Below are positions 9,881 to 18,949 of a DNA stretch of 21,500 bases, one piece after another (within the stretch, counting starts at the first letter, position 1; the number at the start of each line of letters is the position of its first letter). The notes under the pieces were generated by a model. The model was given only the letters and a program-made list of their open reading frames with translations, had not been told where the DNA came from and searched no databases. The stretch spans positions 1,081,001-1,102,500 of the forward strand of contig WPIO01000130.1 of NCBI GenBank assembly GCA_009760855.2, given 5' to 3'. Made by a program: the position numbers and the translations under genes. The DNA is from Cristatella mucedo (taxonomy: Eukaryota; Bryozoa; Phylactolaemata; Cristatellidae).

Positions 9881-10335
9881 TGTATGCTACGATAAGCTCA
9901 AAAAGGATTGCGGCGGCATATAATCACGATGAGGACGTGCTCGTGTTGGCTTGTGACACGTCATTCTATGGGCTGGGTACGATTGGATTCAAGGGATTAT
10001 CGGACGGACGGGAACGACTAGTCGATTCATGTACTCTACTGTCCACAAAGTGAGCAAGCATATAGGCAGATCGAAAAGAAAACCTTGTCACTAATCTTCG
10101 GCTTTACTCGTTTTCAGTTAATTTAAATGATCGAAAGTTCTTGTTGCTTACCGATCGCCACCGACTCGTCACCACCCTCGGCAATTCAATCTATTGCTGT
10201 CGCGCGCCTGCAGCCTCGGGCTTCGGTGCTTTCTGCACATGCATATGGCATCAAGTGCAGGCGGTCAGAACGTCACGAATACCGTTTACCGAATAATGAA
10301 GGCCCCTGTCCTGAGACTACCTTGTTTTTACCTTG
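9881..10335 (+). pseudogene. RNase H remnant of the gypsy pol
   Basis: Frames in order read DVLVLACDTSFYGLGTIG, LSDGRERLVDSCTLLS, KFLLLTDRHRLVTTLG and SIAVARLQPRASVLSAHAYG followed by IKCRRSERHE. These match Ty3/gypsy RNase H ('LACDAS..G.GA.L', 'DG.ERP.....R.L', 'F.L.TDH..L...', 'ARLQRW...LSAY.Y.I.YR...H'). The aspartates of ACDTS (9955-9957) and LLTDRH, which bind metal in active enzymes, are kept. RNase H removed the RNA strand after reverse transcription. One stop and at least two frame changes are present. Confidence 0.85.
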
Positions 10336-10990
10336 ACCATTTTGCTAAAGCTGACTTCCCATATCACTACGTTTGGGTTTCGCTGCAACCATGTCAGGCA
10401 TGGACCGCTAATGACTTAAGGTAAGTGGAATGACCCACGGAGACCATGGCAGAGTATCGCAGTGATTTTGCTAGAAGGTCTTGACCGCCAATACTTCTAA
10501 CAGTAGCAGAGACATTATCGACGTGGCCCGAAGTATTTCGCCATGACGTAAGCGACTTTTGGTTCGTGAACCTCGTCTCTGCGGACACTCTTTGCCCGAC
10601 CGGGTTGATCACTGCTAATTGCCCGACAATGGGCGACAGTTTACCTCTTATGACCTTTGCAGCTCATAACTAGTCAACGGCGTCTGTTTTTCTTCCTCTC
10701 GGCCACCTTACGACCCAGAGAGCAATGGACTAGCTGAAGTGCTTTGTACAAAATTTCAAGCGAGCATATGCTGCGGGTGCAGGCGATCCACAGCGGTGCA
10801 GGTGCGGACTAGTTCCTGTTGAAGTACCAATCCTCTGAGGTCATCTACCGGGTCCAACTCATCACAGTTGCTGATCAGCAGAACCCTACGCACGTGCCTG
10901 GATCTGCTTTTGCGCACAAACCAATCATGGTGCTGCCATCCAATCTTTTTAAAATCACGCTTCAGATATGCGGATGATGACCTAGCATAA
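10336..10990 (+). pseudogene. Integrase remnant of the gypsy pol
   Basis: Readable blocks are STWPEVF (10,516-10,537), PDNGRQFTSYDL (from 10,622), PYDPESNGLAE (10,706-10,738), FVQNFKRAYAAGAGD and RTLRTCLDLLLRTN (10,880 onward). They align with 'SKWPEVF', 'SDNGPQFTS', 'YHP.SNG.AER', 'FVQ.FK.A' and 'R..RTRLDLL' in Ty3/gypsy integrases. The aspartate of DNG and the glutamate after NGLA are two residues of the DDE triad, 37 codons apart here (normally about 35). The first aspartate and the zinc-binding N-terminus are not readable. Integrase joined element DNA to the chromosome. Confidence 0.82.
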
Positions 10991-11020
10991 GTACAAGTAT
11001 TACCACATAATACCAAGTAT

Positions 11021-11740
11021 AAGAAATAATAATTTTTAATATGAGCGCCTCAGAGGAACTCGATCTCTTTCTAGGCACTTTAAATTGTGTTGTAATGAAG
11101 CGTGATATCGAATTGTTAGCGATAGCGGGCGCAATGACAACGACCCATTAACATGGGTAGGGATGAACTACAAAGGGTCAGCATCCAAATATGGTTAGTG
11201 GCAGCATGCACAGTGTTCAATCATCCGATAAATCATACAAAGGAAGAATCACATAGACCCACTAAATTCTGCAATAAATAGATGCGTTTTTAGTTTTTTC
11301 GTCATGTGGTCAAGTTAGGCGATGCGGCGCAAGTTGGAAGTGAGTTCCAGGCTTCGGGAGCATACGTACTAAAGCAACAATTTCCAAGGTTTGAGGGTCG
11401 TATGAGGTTATAGGTAAACGCTTATATTCCGAAAAGTCGGTGGTACGGATGCTTTACATAAGTGCGAGGGAGTATGATAGGTAGGCTGGAGTCAAAGAAG
11501 GAAACCTTTACTTGGATGCATTGCGGGGATGGTAGACCAGTGGCAAATCGTCAAGTAAGTGGTGCAATGTATCAACTGTGATGCTCGTGACAGGCAAGCC
11601 GTAGCTGCAGAGTGTTTTACCAGCCGCAAGAGCCTGATTGTAGGCCGGTAGGACCAAAAAGCAATGAGTTACAGAAGTCAAGACGGAACGCCACAAATGC
11701 ACGGACCAATGTAAATGTGGTATCCTTGTCCTAAACAAGT
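11021..11740 (-). mobile_element. LINE 3' fragment, longest copy (copy delta)
   Basis: Read on the minus strand from 11,740, frames give LVRAFVAFRLDFCNSLLFG, KTLCSYGLPVTS and LPLVYHPRNASK. After the C-terminal RT part, the 3' untranslated region matches copies beta and gamma (CATTTGTGGGTC-like and GCATGCTGCCACTA blocks). It ends with the hairpin and an AT-rich tail near 11,021. At least two frameshifts separate the coding blocks. It is the longest copy by reach into the coding region and shows that fragment 5658-5876 belongs to this family. The upstream edge may reach about 11,765. Confidence 0.82.
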
Positions 11741-12440
11741 GGCGAGTTTTAGAAATTTACAAAGCTGCTGAAAGCACTGGTCTGTATGATGTCTGCTCCT
11801 GGCATTTGTTAACATTTTCCAAATATATATCACAAATTATAATTTACCGTGAATTTTGTTTTGCTTTGCTACGTCAGGTTTAGTAGAATTTTGTTTATCA
11901 AAAGATTGGGTACACTTTAACGTAGGCATTATGTATATTGATATTGGCTGCCAAGCTGGGTTTACTTCTTAGTCACTTAATGCCATAAATGGTGTATTAT
12001 TATTTTCAGAACAATTAAATCATGTTATTGTCGATGTAATCGTTAGCAATGAACGGATATTTGTGATTTGATACTGCCAAGTTAGGTTCAGGATTCTCTG
12101 CACATATTCTTCTACACCTGCGAAATTCTCGTCTGAAAGAGCAGCGGCTACCGATTACAACATTCGACAAACAGTGCTTTAGCGTACTTTGGATGCGAAA
12201 CTTGATCAGATGAGACGGGCACCACGTATGGTGTGTGTGCCGCGTGGAGAAAATTCGAGGTACTGTTTAAAGGCCAAAGCAAATGTATGCCATTTGGGTA
12301 TCGATGATTTGGAGAGAGCAAACTGAGCCGTGCTTTCAATTTGTTACTCTGCATCACTAACTGCGAAATGCTTCAGCAAAAAAGACATAAAATTGAATAT
12401 CCACAGTACAGCGATGAGACTGTACCGCGCAGTGATGAGG
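11741..12440. other. AT-rich stretch, no gene recognised
   Basis: Roughly 11,800-12,080 is AT-rich and without open frames of note. From about 12,126 the sequence may belong to the upstream part of the relic that begins clearly at 12,441, but no block is readable with confidence. Confidence 0.3.
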
Positions 12441-13090
12441 TGGAAGTTCCTAGTCTATTGCAAGAACGTGAAGGTCTTAGTCAACCAAATAGGAAAAGTG
12501 CTGTGATCCAACTGAGTGGATGACGATTCATCGAGCCGTAAGTTTGAAGTGAGTTTTACTCACAATGGAAAGAAACTTTCCTCTTGCCGGTTGCGCATTC
12601 CTATGTGATTAAAAGAGACTTTTCGGCGACGAAAATATTTCGATGAAATCAAATATGCTCACTACCGGTGGTGATGATATGCGGCGGGCCCTTCTGCTTG
12701 ACTTCGGAGGTGGCCAAACAAAATATCCGTGCTTTAAGTCTGTGAGTTGTCACGGATGCTCTTCAGTAATCGAAAGAAACACTGGCAGAACGATCGGATT
12801 TTCGCACCGGGAGTGACAACGTTGACAGCTTCTTCTTGTCGACAGCAGTGCTACTTACCACTTGCACCATTAAGCTTCGTGATACAAATCAATGCTCAAC
12901 CAAAACGGCGATACATTTAGTACTTACAGGTAAAGTCTCCGTAAATTGGCGAGACAAATGACAGCTGTCACTGTTGTTGGTCCACAGGTCCGAGAATGGT
13001 TCAAAAGACACAGTTTGCATCAACATTGCGTTAGAGTTGCACGCGAGAGGAGAGAGCCAGCCGTGCGAGTCAGTTTTAGGGACGGTCTGC
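12441..13090 (+). pseudogene. Relic of an uncharacterised, repeated animal protein family (KYPCF motif)
   Basis: In plus-strand frames I read, in order, FLVYCKNVKVLVNQIGK, DDDSSSRKFEVSFTHNGKK, LKETFRRRKYFDEIKYAHYR, LLLDFGGGQTKYPCF (12,691-12,735), NGDTF and VVGPQVREWFKRHS (12,973-13,014). This order matches an uncharacterised family I remember from many invertebrate gene sets. It carries 'LVYC.D..GL', 'W.LFIDSS..SLK.VLLHNGN', 'KE.Y......I.Y..H.W..CGDLK', 'G..GGYTKYPCFLC.WDSR' and 'F.GPQIR'. Three stops and several frame shifts show it is dead. The family's function is unknown to me. Its high copy number suggests a transposon-borne gene, an inference. The 3' part beyond 13,090 is unclear. Confidence 0.6.
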
Positions 13091-13400
13091 CGCTTGGTGA
13101 GTCCTTGTGGCTGGGGCTCTTTGCACCTGCACTCATTTATTTGCACGGTCTTTCATTTTATAAGTGAGTCTTGTGCCGGGTAATTTTTTCGTGCGTATAA
13201 ACCGTGCGTCCTCTATTTAATGACCCAAGAAATCATGGCTGCTGGCCGATGTCACGTGGCTGGTCAAACTCTGGTATAGACTCATTGCTGCTGGGCCTTT
13301 TCCTAGATCGGTAATGCAAGTTCGAGAAAGTAAGCTACTTATTCAAAGTTATCGTTAGGCTACTCACTTGATGTTTCAATCTCTACTGATTTAAGGCTAT
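13091..13400. other. No feature seen
   Basis: The end of the KYPCF relic may extend into this stretch (a SLHLHSFI block near 13,120 is suggestive), but nothing can be supported. Confidence 0.3.
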
Positions 13401-13730
13401 TACCTTATACGAGCATAAGTCGCATCCAAGTAAGCCGCACCCTAAATTTATAGACACAATTTTGTGTTTAAAGTTTTCATTATATTATTACTGCATATAT
13501 ATATATATATCATTTTGTATTATTACAAGTTTGGTTTTTAAATCATCACAGATAACTAGATAACTGTCATCAGTAGCAACTCTGCTAACATCTTCATAAG
13601 CTTTGCCACATTGTCATGTCTAATTGTCACTTTCACTGTATGCAGTGGCTGACACTGACTTTGCAGTGTGCAAAGCGCTGTGTTTATTTTTCAAAAGATT
13701 CTATGCGCTTTTAGTCGTAAAATACGGTGT
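13401..13730 (-). mobile_element. MITE-like DNA element, copy 2 (inverted)
   Basis: This is the reverse-orientation partner of 2126-2442. On the minus strand it shares CACTGCATACAGTG, the TTAGCAG block, TATAAATTTAGGGTGCG and the CGACTTAT-type end. One end reads TTACCTTATACGAGCATAAG and the other TAGTCGTAAAATACGGTG, both related to the terminal repeats of copy 1. Near the low-coordinate end a piece of the terminal repeat is partly duplicated (AAGTCGCATCC followed by AAGCCGCACCC). The internal acidic frame is lost. A TA dinucleotide run lies at about 13,494-13,511. Confidence 0.62.
13494..13511. repeat. (TA)n run inside the inverted-repeat element
   Basis: A short ATATAT run of about nine units is present in copy 2 and is absent at the same place in copy 1, so it arose after the two copies separated. 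Confidence 0.8.
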
Positions 13731-14539
13731 TGCTTCGTTCAGTATGGCATAAGTGTTGCGTGGTCTACATTTAATCTGCAACTGGCTCGCAAACTCAAAT
13801 CGTACTCTGGGTTTTATTCTTAAAAATGCCTTGCTCGGTGGTTTTACACTTTTTCAGCATCATATTACACGTGCTCTTGCTCCAGAGCATCGTTTTATGT
13901 GCGTCGGTTGTTTGAGTTCGCATCGATAGCGACCTACGTAGGAATCTATCTTCTTCCTTAGCCAGTTTTTGGGTCAATCGTGTGTTGCATTACTGAGGAG
14001 GACTCGTACATTTCTCGTCAATCGACATTATTTTTGAATGCGAGTTCGTATACGACTGAATGAAGTCCCGCAAAGCATTAGTCGACGTCCCGCTTTATGT
14101 AGCTGCAAAATGCACTCATTGTTAAAATTAAACATTCATCGTTGTGATTTGTGAGAGAACTTATTGTCATGAGCGCTCGACTATGCTGTCAAATTTGATT
14201 TGCACATGTAAACGCTGTGGAGGTGAGTGGAAAGTCTTTACTCTTTTACTGATCTTACAGGACTACTCGAAAACATTTCTTTTCGGTATCTTGAATTTTC
14301 ACGTATGTTTGAGAGTACACGATGTGTTTACTATTAGTATGCAGGTTCTCATTGTCACGTGTTACGTTTCTATTGAGTGGCCTGACGAGCAGCATCTTTT
14401 GAAGGATGTGGGGGCAAGATAAGATCTAGGGCTCGTTGTCTTCTTAGACAGGGAGATACAAGTCGAATGAGTTCAATGAGAGCACAGCTTAAAATTGGAC
14501 ATTCAAGGTAAGCTAAGGGAAGGGAGTGAAGAGCACGGG
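13731..14539. other. No gene recognised
   Basis: Open frames at 13,795-13,977 (minus) and 14,144-14,422 (plus, 92 aa) show no domain or splice context I can name. Confidence 0.3.
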
Positions 14540-14729
14540 CCGTGGTGTTCTCCCCGATCCTGTTTATCTCAGCATACGATCTGCAGCAAAAACGACCAGC
14601 GAGTATACTTCTGGTGCGCTGAACTGGGAGCGACTGAGCACGGTTGATAGTCGACTGCATGTATTGTTCTCTCAGGATTCAACTATAGCACGTTCTAGGA
14701 AAGATCTAGATTTGGCTATCAATAAGTAA
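14540..14729 (+). mobile_element. Possible LINE reverse transcriptase remnant
   Basis: One frame reads AVVFSPILFISAYDLQQ, resembling the 'GSVLSPILF..Y.NDL' block of LINE reverse transcriptases. About 35 codons later another frame reads VLFSQDSTIARSRKDLDLAI, resembling the '.LFADD.T......L...IN' block that holds the catalytic aspartates (here FSQD for FADD). The order and rough spacing are right, but each block is short and a frame change lies between them, so this remains tentative. It is a more upstream RT region than the other LINE pieces, so membership of the same family cannot be tested. Confidence 0.3.
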
Positions 14730-15285
14730 GACGAACAACTATGATCCCCCACTGAGTGCTACAGTTCCGAGTTGCTATCTTGAGAGTGGGTTAGATATAT
14801 TCTATAGAAGTCCGCGCAGAATTGCCAGGTTATGTACCGAAGCTCTCTAACCTGGTCAAACAGACACAATCTAGAGATACTAGCGTTGCAAGCCTTCTAA
14901 GAATCTAAACGGGTGCTTGAGTCCGGCATTTGCAGCTCGACCAAACGAGCAGTATCTGCTCAGTAAGTTTGCAATATATTAATAATAATAATATTTGCAG
15001 ACGCCTTTAAAGTTTTCCCTCTTCCTTGGTTACGCTTCCTGGTCGCTTTCCTACAAATGTATCAGAAATATTACGACATTTCGAGTCAATAATAATCGCC
15101 ATTTCCTAGTCGACGGAATAGCTAAAATTAGGAAACTAAATCTATGAACCCTCAGGCACTATTTTCTGTTTTCTAAAGGTCATAGAATGGCCTTTGAAGA
15201 AAGCCTGCTGCTCTCGGCTTTGTTAGCAGAGGTCGGGAAAATGAGCTTGCATCGCAATCTCCGGTGAGCCTCGATCTGGCAGCTT
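14730..15285. other. No gene recognised; short AAT repeat
   Basis: A short (AAT)n run lies at about 14,979-14,993. Nothing else can be supported. Confidence 0.35.
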
Positions 15286-15453
15286 CAAATAAAATAAAAT
15301 ACTAGCTGATTTAACAGCCTCTTTTTGTATAGCGACAAAGAGCCTACGGCTATCACCACCGCTTGCCTGCGATAGGATCGCCCATCGCAGATTTCGAACC
15401 TAGGACCTCGGGGCCGAGTTCGAGAAAGCGACCGCCGCTTAGACCCCAAGTTT
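15286..15453 (-). mobile_element. tRNA-derived SINE
   Basis: On the minus strand a box-A-like GGTCTAAGCGG (plus 15,435-15,445) and a box-B-like GGTTCGAAAT (plus 15,391-15,400) are spaced as in a tRNA gene, forming an internal RNA polymerase III promoter. The GGTCTAAGG-like box A suggests a leucine or serine tRNA ancestor. The tRNA-like head is followed by about 90 bases of unrelated body (GGTGATAGCCGTAGGCTC and on) and an A/T tail ATTTTATTTTATTTG. The tRNA acceptor stem does not pair properly, so this is not a working tRNA. Its body shows no shared 3' end with the LINE copies here. Confidence 0.65.
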
Positions 15454-16571
15454 AGCTCTTGAACAATTATGGGCCTAAAGGGACCAACCCCACTAGAGAG
15501 GTCAAAGGCCCTTGCAATTCACGTGACCCTCATCGCTTGCTTGCATTTCGGGTCCCCTAATTAGGTCATCATTCCCTTACGCGTAAACCGCTGCTAAACA
15601 GGCACGAAATGAGCAGCTCGGCACGGACCAGAATACTGCCGACCGTACCTATCCAGCCGGCGTATTCATTAGCTACCGCTTTGCCACCAGCACCGTCAAG
15701 CGTCAACGGGCCACTATAAGTGCCGACGCTGCCCCTGACTGAGAAGTCAGAAAGAAGAGCTCCCGGCTTTTACGCTGTTTACATTGGAGCCTAAAGTGTG
15801 TGTGCACATGTAAATGTGCACAGGCTAACCGCCATGGGTCAGCGAGTCCAGGCAGAATAGCATAGCAGGCAGAATGCTGCATTACTACAGCATGCCAGTG
15901 TATTATATAAAGCCAGGCGCTGCTGCAGCGCAGGCAGCAAAACCATCTATATAGTATAGGTACCTGTAGCGGCTGCCCAAGCATCGACGACGACGACGAC
16001 GAACAGGGTCGGCCTTTGCAGAATGACGAAAGGAAGCATCTTCGATAACATTAGAGCAAGAGTGAAATCCTGGAAGAAGAGGCTGCTCGCATGCACATGA
16101 CGAATCCCGAGAGAAGGAGCAGCCCGGCATGAGCAGCGGCTGCTACAAGGACAGCCAAGGCAAAGGCCAGCAGCAAGTTGCTGGCTTTCCAATCGAGTAT
16201 TCTGAAGCACTTCTACGAGCACCAATGGCAAGGCGCTCACGTCTAATCCAAACGACAGCAGCCACTAAGCGAATCCATCGCTTTTTGCAAGAACATTGGG
16301 CAAAATCGGTCCTGAAAACGAGACCTCCAAGGACGGCTTAAAAAGGGACGACGAGCGACAACTACATCAGAAACCACGGGGCACCGCTCAGTTCGCCTCC
16401 TGCCCCGCGGCGCTGCAGCGAACCGGCAGGGGCAACGCCAGCCGCCTGCCCGCGCAAGAGGCAGCGGCAGCGCTGGCTCGGCCGCCCGGCATCTTTGCCG
16501 ACGCGACCACACAGCGGCAGGAAGCCGGCAGACGAAGCCTGCGAGCGGAATCCGACGAGACGCAGCTCTCA
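15454..16571. other. Downstream flank of the coiled-coil gene; no exon identified
   Basis: The sequence changes from mixed to GC-rich at about 16,300. Frames overlap on both strands and lack heptad patterns. A five-unit GAC run lies near 15,987-16,003. Since exon F ends in a donor site at 16,571, another exon or the 3' end of the gene should lie below it, but I cannot place one. Confidence 0.35.
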
Positions 16572-17003
16572 CCCCGCTGGCAAGTAGGTTCTTCCTTCCT
16601 TCCGTGCACTGCCTTCCTTCGGCTCCGCCACACGAACGACGTTCACGTCTCGTCCCCCTCGGCCGATGTCTCTCGCGGCCAGCGGCCGAGCGAGCCGCCG
16701 CTGCTCTAGCCGACGACGGTCGGTCCGCTTTGGCCTCGAGCAGATCGTTCCCGCACGCAGGCCGACGCGCTGCTTTGACTGTGGCCGACCTGGTTGCGAA
16801 GCGAGGGCGATCGTGTCTTCGGTTCCAGGCTGCTGCCTGTCGCGCTCGGCGGCCATCAAGGCTCCTTCAATCTTGCCCTCGTAGGTTCCGATTGTCAGCC
16901 GCTCTCACGCAGTGCTGACGCTCCTCTTTCTCGTCCTGTGCTTCTCTGATGGCCTCCTCTCGGCTGCGCAGCTTGGTCCCTGCTTCTACTCGGACGTCCC
17001 TCC
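16572..17003 (-). CDS. Exon F of the coiled-coil gene (frameshifted)
   Basis: After the acceptor GGGCTTCAG the frame gives VEAGTKLRSREEAIREAQDE, then KEERQHCVRAADNR. It passes to another frame at YEGKIEGALMAAERDRQQ, and later to NDLLEAKADRPSSARAAAAR. The donor GCGGG/GTGAGAG lies at 16,571. If entered in phase 0, a single missing G before VEAG is required, like the losses in the other exons. The first 150 bases have strong coiled-coil character, while the second half is uncertain in frame. Confidence 0.48.
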
Positions 17004-17084
17004 CTGAAGCCCGACCGATGCGTGTCACGACCGCTGCTGTCTAATCTAGCGCTTCTTCCTCCCTCGCGGACGCGTCTCCATCAC

Positions 17085-17302
17085 CTGTGCCAGCTTGAGT
17101 CTACCTCCGCGCCGTCAGCTCGCGCGCGTGGGTGTGGCTCTTGCAGTCTGCTCGACCTTGACCTTGCAGGTCGCGCATCCGGACTCACTCTACTTGCTCA
17201 TGGGCGCGCCGAGTACTCCTTCTCTGCAAGCTTTGACGCGCCGGATTGCCAAGCCGAGCATGGCTTGAGCTCGTTTTCGAGACGACACCCACGGCGGGCG
17301 TG
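17085..17302 (-). CDS. Exon E of the coiled-coil gene (frameshifted)
   Basis: The acceptor GTCTCCACTCAG is followed in phase 0 by HARRGCRLENELKPC, then GASKLAEKEYSAR. After a frame change it reads AHEQVE and, further on, VKVEQTARA and RLKLAQ, ending at the donor CACAG/GTGATG in phase 0. Lys, Glu, Leu and Arg dominate as in the other exons. Two or more slips are needed to join these blocks. The LKLAQ ending resembles a myosin-tail motif but does not prove relationship. Confidence 0.42.
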
Positions 17303-17410
17303 CTGAGTGGAGACGCTGCGGGCGCGGCGTCTGGCACTGCATCGGCGAGTGATGGCGACGTCTGCGGGGAGGTAGGCGCTTCGCATCGCGCAGGAGGCCG
17401 CCGCGCTCAC

Positions 17411-17803
17411 CCATGGTTCCTTGAGACGGGCCTCGGTCTTGTCGGCCCGCTCTCGCTGGCCTCGTGCGGCGGAAGGCGCGCGGCCAAGCTCGTGGCCGGC
17501 GTGGCGCTCTGCATCGGCGCGCGCTGCGCCAGCTCGCGCTCGTGCTCGTTTGGCTCCTGCCGCTGCCGCTCGTCCGGGTTCGCTCAGGCAGTCCAGCGTC
17601 GGTGAGCGGCCTCTCCGGGCGCTCTCTTGTCGGTTCTTGCCACGCGTCGCGCAAGGCGCAGTCAGCTCGGTCACGACTGGCCGTCGGCAAAAGGAAGCCG
17701 GCCCGAGTGGCCGGGCTCTGTACCTCGGTCGCTGCGGCATCCACGCTCGCAAGGGCACTCGCCCTTGCGCGCGTCCAGCAGAGCAGCGCCACAGAAGTTA
17801 CGT
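17411..17803 (-). CDS. Exon D of the coiled-coil gene (frameshifted, start uncertain)
   Basis: The 3' end is well defined: AARGQRERADKTEARLKEPW followed by /GTGAGCG. Before it, DERQRQEPNEHERELAQR appears in one frame and ADAERHAGHELGRA in another, so at least one shift lies between them. The upstream part (CALRDAWQEPTRERPERPL and neighbouring frames) is less clear. The acceptor GGTGTGCAG at 17,804 is only a candidate, so the exon could begin lower. The 3' edge is in phase 0. Confidence 0.42.
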
Positions 17804-17945
17804 CTGCACACCTTAGACGACGACCACACAGCGTCGGCCGGTGGCAGTCGCTCGGTTGCCTTGCCCTCGCCTGGTGCCAAAGCCGGGCGCTGCTGCCGCC
17901 GTTCTTGGGGAACGGACGGACGGGACGTACGCCTTCGCCATTCGC

Positions 17946-18053
17946 TCTTTCTCTCGTCATCTCTCATCTCCCCCTCTCTCCCCCCTCTCATAGCTCCAGA
18001 TAGGTAGAGAGAGAGACGCGCGAGAGAGAGAGAGGGGGAGAGAGAGAGATGAG
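17946..18053. repeat. CT-rich / GA-rich inverted repeat in the intron between exons C and D
   Basis: The plus strand has CTCATCTCCCCCTCTCTC near 17,964, and about 60 bases later GAGAGAGGGGGAGAG continuing to AGATGAG near 18,051. The arms are near-complementary, so the single strand could form a long hairpin across the short spacer. Confidence 0.7.
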
Positions 18054-18106
18054 CGCGCGGCGCCACGCGACTGCGGGCGGCAACACGCAGGGCAACACAC
18101 GCTTAC

Positions 18107-18199
18107 CGCTCTGCCGCTCATGCTCGGCGCGCACGTCCTTGAGCAGGTCCTCGTAGCGAGCCTTCTCGCGTTCAGCTCCGTCGTCAGGTGATCTACTTC
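18107..18199 (-). CDS. Exon C of the coiled-coil gene (one frameshift)
   Basis: The acceptor CTCTTTTCCAG/GAAGTAG and donor GAGCG/GTAAGC are both strong. The exon starts in phase 0 as EVDHLTTEL and continues in another frame as EREKARYEDLLKDVRAEHER. One lost G between the two blocks explains the change. The result would be a single charged helix like exon B. Excluding the shift, the exon is 93 bases long. The shift is the simplest example of the error pattern in this gene. Confidence 0.58.
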
Positions 18200-18344
18200 C
18201 TGGAAAAGAGCAACGCGGCATCATTACCAGGTCACGGTCGTGGCAACCGACTCACTCGACGACTGGCCGATCTGAACAGAGCCCCGACAGCAGCACCCCT
18301 GGCCTGAAAAAGCTCTCGCCGAGACCGTGGTAGCACACGACGGG

Positions 18345-18443
18345 ACGTGACCAGCATCTCACAGTGCCTCTACCACCCCACGTGACCAGCATCTCACAGT
18401 GCCTCTACCCCACATGACCAGCATCTCATCATGCCTCTACCCC
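18345..18443 (+). repeat. Three tandem copies of a 32-35 bp unit
   Basis: ACGTGACCAGCATCTCACAG then TGCCTCTACC occurs at 18,345 and 18,380, and a diverged version (ACATGACCAGCATCTCATCA then TGCCTCTACC) at 18,412. The array lies in the intron between exons B and C. Confidence 0.85.
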
Positions 18444-18949
18444 ATCGCCTCGGTGAAAAATCATCCCAACAACCAACCGCTGCCTGGACAAACGCGCGAC
18501 GGCGCTTCTACGAGATGGTTACTTCTGCAACTATCGAAGGAACTGCGATGGCATCAGGTCGAGCAAGAGGCCTGCCTATCCCTGGGCTCACAGGGCACGC
18601 GGCGGCGGCAACGGAACGATGCCAGTGGCAGCAGCCAGCTAGGCATTTTGGCACACGTGACCGACCTCGGCAATCTGTTTGCAGCCGGTGAGACTCTCGT
18701 GCGTGCAAGGACGATAGAATTGCTTCCTCTCGTCACTCGTGCCTCTTGCATTCTACCTCTCAGCACCCCTCTGCTCTCCCCGCTTCTGGCGCCACTCAGC
18801 TTTTGTCCGCTCTTGCCCCTTTTCGAGTCCCTTCCCAGATGCCCTTTCCGGGCTGCTCTTTCCTGACTCTTACGCTGATCGGTCGGCCCCTTTCATTTGC
18901 CGGAGCTCTCCTTCCGCGCGGCGATGCCAGTGTCGCTTCGGCGGCTCAC

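Larger units (their letters stand above)
6400..10990 (+). mobile_element. Degraded Ty3/gypsy retrotransposon, interrupted by LINE fragments
   Basis: Remnants of gag, zinc knuckle, protease, reverse transcriptase, RNase H and integrase occur in the order usual for Ty3/gypsy (integrase after RNase H), all on the plus strand. The element copied its RNA into DNA through reverse transcriptase and inserted it with integrase. Stops and frameshifts occur in every domain, so it cannot act by itself. Three 3' pieces of one LINE family interrupt it. The style of protease and RNase H motifs suggests a Mag-like lineage, as an inference. No env-like frame was seen. The 3' LTR was not found; a fourth LINE piece begins at about 11,021. 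Confidence 0.85.

Noticed and set aside
10990-13000. 3' LTR of the gypsy element
   Set aside because: No repeat of 5900-6471 was found downstream of the integrase by eye; a dot-plot would be needed to decide.
15286-15453. Functional tRNA gene
   Set aside because: Box A and box B are present, but the acceptor and anticodon stems do not pair, and an unrelated body and tail follow.
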